From the NCBI GenBank assembly GCA_003229065.1, contig QIHJ01000084.1, forward strand, positions 1 to 7,873: DNA of 7,873 bases, in the 5' to 3' direction. Below are positions 5,982 to 7,873 of the stretch, piece after piece. How positions within the stretch are numbered: the stretch's first letter is position 1; the number at the start of each line of letters is the position of its first letter. Position numbers and translations under genes: made by a program. The notes under the pieces were generated by a model, which made no database searches, had not been told where the DNA came from, and was given only the letters and a program-made list of their open reading frames with translations. Source of the DNA: Candidatus Dadabacteria bacterium (GTDB lineage Bacteria > Desulfobacterota_D > UBA1144 > Nemesobacterales > UBA2774).

Positions 5982-6581
5982 ATGAATGAGAAATCAAAGA
6001 CTGCAAAGATATATCTCGGGCGACATTGTAAGGCCGACTGGAACCTGGAGCACAGGCTCATTGGTACCACAGACCGCCCGCTTTGTGATGTGGGTTTAGC
6101 AGAAATCGAAGAGAACAAGCCATTGATTAAATCTCTTGGGTTCAACAGGATTGTTACTAGCCCTCTTGAAAGAGCATACAACACATCAAAGTCCTACGCC
6201 GAGCACATGGGTATTCCGCTTGAGGTTCATCAAGACCTGAGGGAGCTTGACCACGGGGACTGGAACGGACAGAAGTATGATGATCTCCTTTCCGATCCTG
6301 AGAGTGATTTCAAGAAGTGGTTTATTGACGGAGATACATCGATCCCTATACCGAACGGTCCCGAAACAATGGACGAGGTACAGGAGCGTATCGTAAGGAC
6401 GATCAGAGAAATCGCACTCAAATATCCGGGCGAGAGGGTGCTGGTTGTGATGCACAAACATATCCGCTCGATATTTTCCTGCTACTTGCAGGGGATCCCC
6501 CTAAGTAACTTCAGGGCCAATATTAACGAGACAGTGGAGCCCATCGAGCTTAGCGAAGATGAGCTATCGAAGGTGCTGTAA
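5982..6581 (+). CDS. Histidine phosphatase superfamily protein (phosphoglycerate mutase-like)
   Basis: Cytoplasmic phosphatase of the branch-1 histidine phosphatase type, which works through a phospho-histidine intermediate; the substrate cannot be told from sequence. Length is 199 residues, normal for the family. The catalytic set is visible: R14-H15 in GRHCKADWN (13-21), R64 in TSPLERA (59-65), E88 in LRELDHGDWNG (86-96), and H158 in VVMHKHIR (155-162). NGPETMDEVQERI (125-137) matches the usual substrate-side loop. Two positions are unusual: the family RHG reads RHC (C16), and Lys159 follows the final His where Gly is common. I start it at ATG 5982, with weak GGAAAA (5970-5975) ahead. In-frame TTG/ATG codons at 5919-5924 would add 20-21 residues with no ribosome binding site and would lie on the predicted promoter. 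It converges on the beta-helix gene with a 41-base gap. Confidence 0.9.
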   Translation: MNEKSKTAKIYLGRHCKADWNLEHRLIGTTDRPLCDVGLAEIEENKPLIKSLGFNRIVTSPLERAYNTSKSYAEHMGIPLEVHQDLRELDHGDWNGQKYDDLLSDPESDFKKWFIDGDTSIPIPNGPETMDEVQERIVRTIREIALKYPGERVLVVMHKHIRSIFSCYLQGIPLSNFRANINETVEPIELSEDELSKVL

Positions 6582-6622
6582 ACACCAAGCCCCTCAAACT
6601 TTAACTGAAGCTAAGTAGACCC
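6582..6622. other. Convergent gap without a visible terminator
   Basis: The 41 bases between the phosphatase stop and the beta-helix stop hold no stem-loop with a T-run on either strand. The only symmetry is CCTTAAGG at 6621-6628, which overlaps the beta-helix stop codon. Transcription may end by Rho or run into the opposing gene. Confidence 0.4.
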
Positions 6623-7687
6623 TTAAGGTATATAAACCTGGAATTCGCTGTCTTTACCCCATCCTGTTACGGACCTGTAATTCTTCCAATCGCGTCTCTT
6701 TTCACCCTCCCATATCCAGTCCCGGCTTACCAGCTTCCATCTGTTATTATTAACTCTGTTATTCGAAGAAGCATTATCGAACACGAACAGACCTGAGACG
6801 TCCGGGAGCTCCGCTTCGAGTATATTATTTTCGATGACATTGTTCTGACTGCCGTAAATCCCTATTAACGTATGTGTTTTATCGTTGGTCCCGGGTCTTG
6901 ATGTGGATATAAAAGTGTTGTTCCTTATTACGCTGTTATAAACCCCGTGGTAGAGCACAATTCCCCAGGAATTATTTTCGATACGGTTGTTTTCCACTAC
7001 CGTGCGCTCTATGCGGTTTTTACAGCCCAAGCCGTTCCACTGTATGCCCCTCCCTCCGTGGTTTAGGAGATGATTATTGCGAATTATGTTGCCGTCGTTA
7101 CCGCCCCGGCATTTGTAATTAGAGATGTATATACCGTGGCAGTGCTTTGGTGATGAAGTATTATCGAATATACATGTGCCGGGCTTGGTGCCGTTATGAG
7201 AGATCTTATTGTTTTCAATGATATTGTTGCCGGAATTTACAATTAATACCCCTTGATAATCGTTATCGTGAATAAAATTGTTGCGTATAATATTATTGCT
7301 GCCGTATATTTTTACTCCGTCCCTGCCGCTGTGGATTTCAAATCCCTCAAATATTATATTCTCTGCATGTATCTCGACCCGGGGATATTCATCCGTGGAG
7401 TCCGAGAAGTCCAGCACCGGTTTATGGTCTTTATACGGCTTTACAGTAATCGGAAACTGGAATGTGCCCGAGGTCTTGAAATTGAGCTTACGGTTATAGG
7501 TGCCGTTCTTTACCAGTATGGTCTGTCCGGGCCGGGCTTTGGAAACCGCCTCTTTAATTGTCCTGTAGTCTCCGCTTCCGTTTGGGTCTACTGTGATTGT
7601 AAGCAATGACTCTTGCGAGATAGTTTCCAGGGCAAATGGTGATATTGCTGACGCTATAAATATGATTACGGTAAGAATGACGGGCAT
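6623..7687 (-). CDS. Exported right-handed parallel beta-helix protein
   Basis: A 354-residue protein of the pectin-lyase-like fold, probably in the periplasm or outside the cell. Residues 1-19 form a Sec-type signal peptide (hydrophobic core VILTVIIFIASAI, possible cleavage after SPFA). The mature N-terminus, VDPNGSGDYRTIKEAVSKA (33-51) then GQTILVKNGTY (54-64), is the usual cap and first strand of pectate lyase/pectinesterase-like proteins. From about 107 to 315, repeated NNxIxNN units (NNIIRNNFI 131-139, NNIIENNKI 154-162, NNVIENNIL 282-290) are beta-helix coils with an Asn ladder. Cysteines 172, 183, 193 and 222 could form disulfides, which fits export. No catalytic residues of a named lyase or hydrolase family could be assigned, so carbohydrate binding or processing is only inferred. 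The ATG at 7687 has no clear ribosome binding site, but a stop lies ten codons upstream and this start supplies the complete signal peptide. Confidence 0.85.
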   Translation of the reverse strand: MPVILTVIIFIASAISPFALETISQESLLTITVDPNGSGDYRTIKEAVSKARPGQTILVKNGTYNRKLNFKTSGTFQFPITVKPYKDHKPVLDFSDSTDEYPRVEIHAENIIFEGFEIHSGRDGVKIYGSNNIIRNNFIHDNDYQGVLIVNSGNNIIENNKISHNGTKPGTCIFDNTSSPKHCHGIYISNYKCRGGNDGNIIRNNHLLNHGGRGIQWNGLGCKNRIERTVVENNRIENNSWGIVLYHGVYNSVIRNNTFISTSRPGTNDKTHTLIGIYGSQNNVIENNILEAELPDVSGLFVFDNASSNNRVNNNRWKLVSRDWIWEGEKRRDWKNYRSVTGWGKDSEFQVYIP

Positions 7688-7740
7688 GAATATAAATATA
7701 ACTGCTGTGTTTCTTTATATACCACAATCTTATCCCCTAC

Positions 7741-7769
7741 TACACTTTATTTCCTCCAAAAGGTATAAT
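7741..7769 (+). promoter_or_regulatory. Promoter for tRNA-Ser
   Basis: A perfect TATAAT at 7764-7769 lies 18 bases before the mature tRNA 5' end. At 17-base spacing the -35 is TACACT (7741-7746), a poor match with three of six bases. The -10 position alone supports a short tRNA leader of about 12 bases. Confidence 0.5.
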
Positions 7770-7787
7770 AGAATTCTAACCAATAAC

Positions 7788-7873
7788 GGAGGGCTGGCAG
7801 AACGGCGATTGCACCGGTCTTGAAAACCGGCGTCCTTACGGACTTGGGGGTTCGAATCCCTCGCCCTCCGCCA
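7788..7873 (+). tRNA. tRNA-Ser, anticodon UGA
   Basis: Delivers serine at UCA and, by wobble, other UCN codons. Acceptor arms GGAGGGC (7788-7794) and GCCCTCC (7863-7869) pair fully, followed by discriminator G at 7870, as seryl-tRNA synthetase expects, and an encoded CCA at 7871-7873. The anticodon stem CCGGT/ACCGG (7814-7818, 7826-7830) encloses loop CTTGAAA with TGA at 7821-7823. A long variable arm (about 7831-7845) makes it a type II tRNA, and the T loop has TTCGAAT. Length is 86 bases with CCA. It is transcribed away from the beta-helix gene. Confidence 0.97.

Noticed and set aside
7788..7873. tRNA-Ser as an attachment site for an integrated element
   Set aside because: tRNA genes often serve as att sites, but the window ends at the CCA, so no duplicated 3' end or integrase can be seen. 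Nothing to its left looks like an element.

Overview
The window looks like ordinary bacterial chromosome with one locally rearranged stretch. The genes are compact, starts carry Shine-Dalgarno motifs, and sigma70-like -35/-10 pairs precede several of them. It holds a bacterial ribosomal protein S2 gene, a bacterial tRNA-Ser with encoded CCA, and a Sec-type exported protein, which suggests a Gram-negative-like bacterium of middling G+C. The intergenic repeats (GGGGACAGA copies and an ATTGC...GCAAT hairpin) recall repeats I remember from environmental delta-proteobacteria-like genomes, but I cannot fix the taxonomy from this sequence alone.

Layout. 1-929 (minus): rpsB, cut by the left edge, with a long acidic C-terminal extension. 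930-1089: divergent promoter region. 1090-1980 (plus): a diacylglycerol kinase-type lipid kinase. 1981-2358: a 378-base gap packed with short direct repeats and hairpins. 2359-3075 and 3205-3927 (plus): two paralogous PlsC-type acyltransferases, about 72% identical. Between them, at 3093-3185, lies a decayed copy of the last 30 codons of the lipid kinase gene. 3928-4180: a promoter-bearing gap. 4181-5872 (plus): a 563-residue soluble protein that I do not recognise. 5982-6581 (plus): a histidine phosphatase superfamily protein. 6623-7687 (minus): an exported right-handed beta-helix protein. 7788-7873 (plus): tRNA-Ser(UGA), ending exactly at the window edge.

How the genes fit together. The lipid kinase and the acyltransferases both belong to families that make phosphatidic acid, one by phosphorylating diacylglycerol and the other by acylating lysophosphatidic acid, so 1090-3927 reads as a phospholipid-precursor cluster. 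The kinase-tail remnant shows that a piece running from the kinase 3' end through plsC was duplicated in tandem. The two PlsC copies then diverged, and the kinase-plsC gap of copy 1 was expanded by repeat insertion: copy 2 keeps a gap of only 19 bases. The unknown protein and the phosphatase each seem to have their own promoter, and nothing in the sequence ties them to the lipid genes apart from position. No CRISPR array, transposase gene, phage gene or recognisable defence system is present. The best candidates for something undescribed are the 563-residue orphan and the duplication/repeat region.
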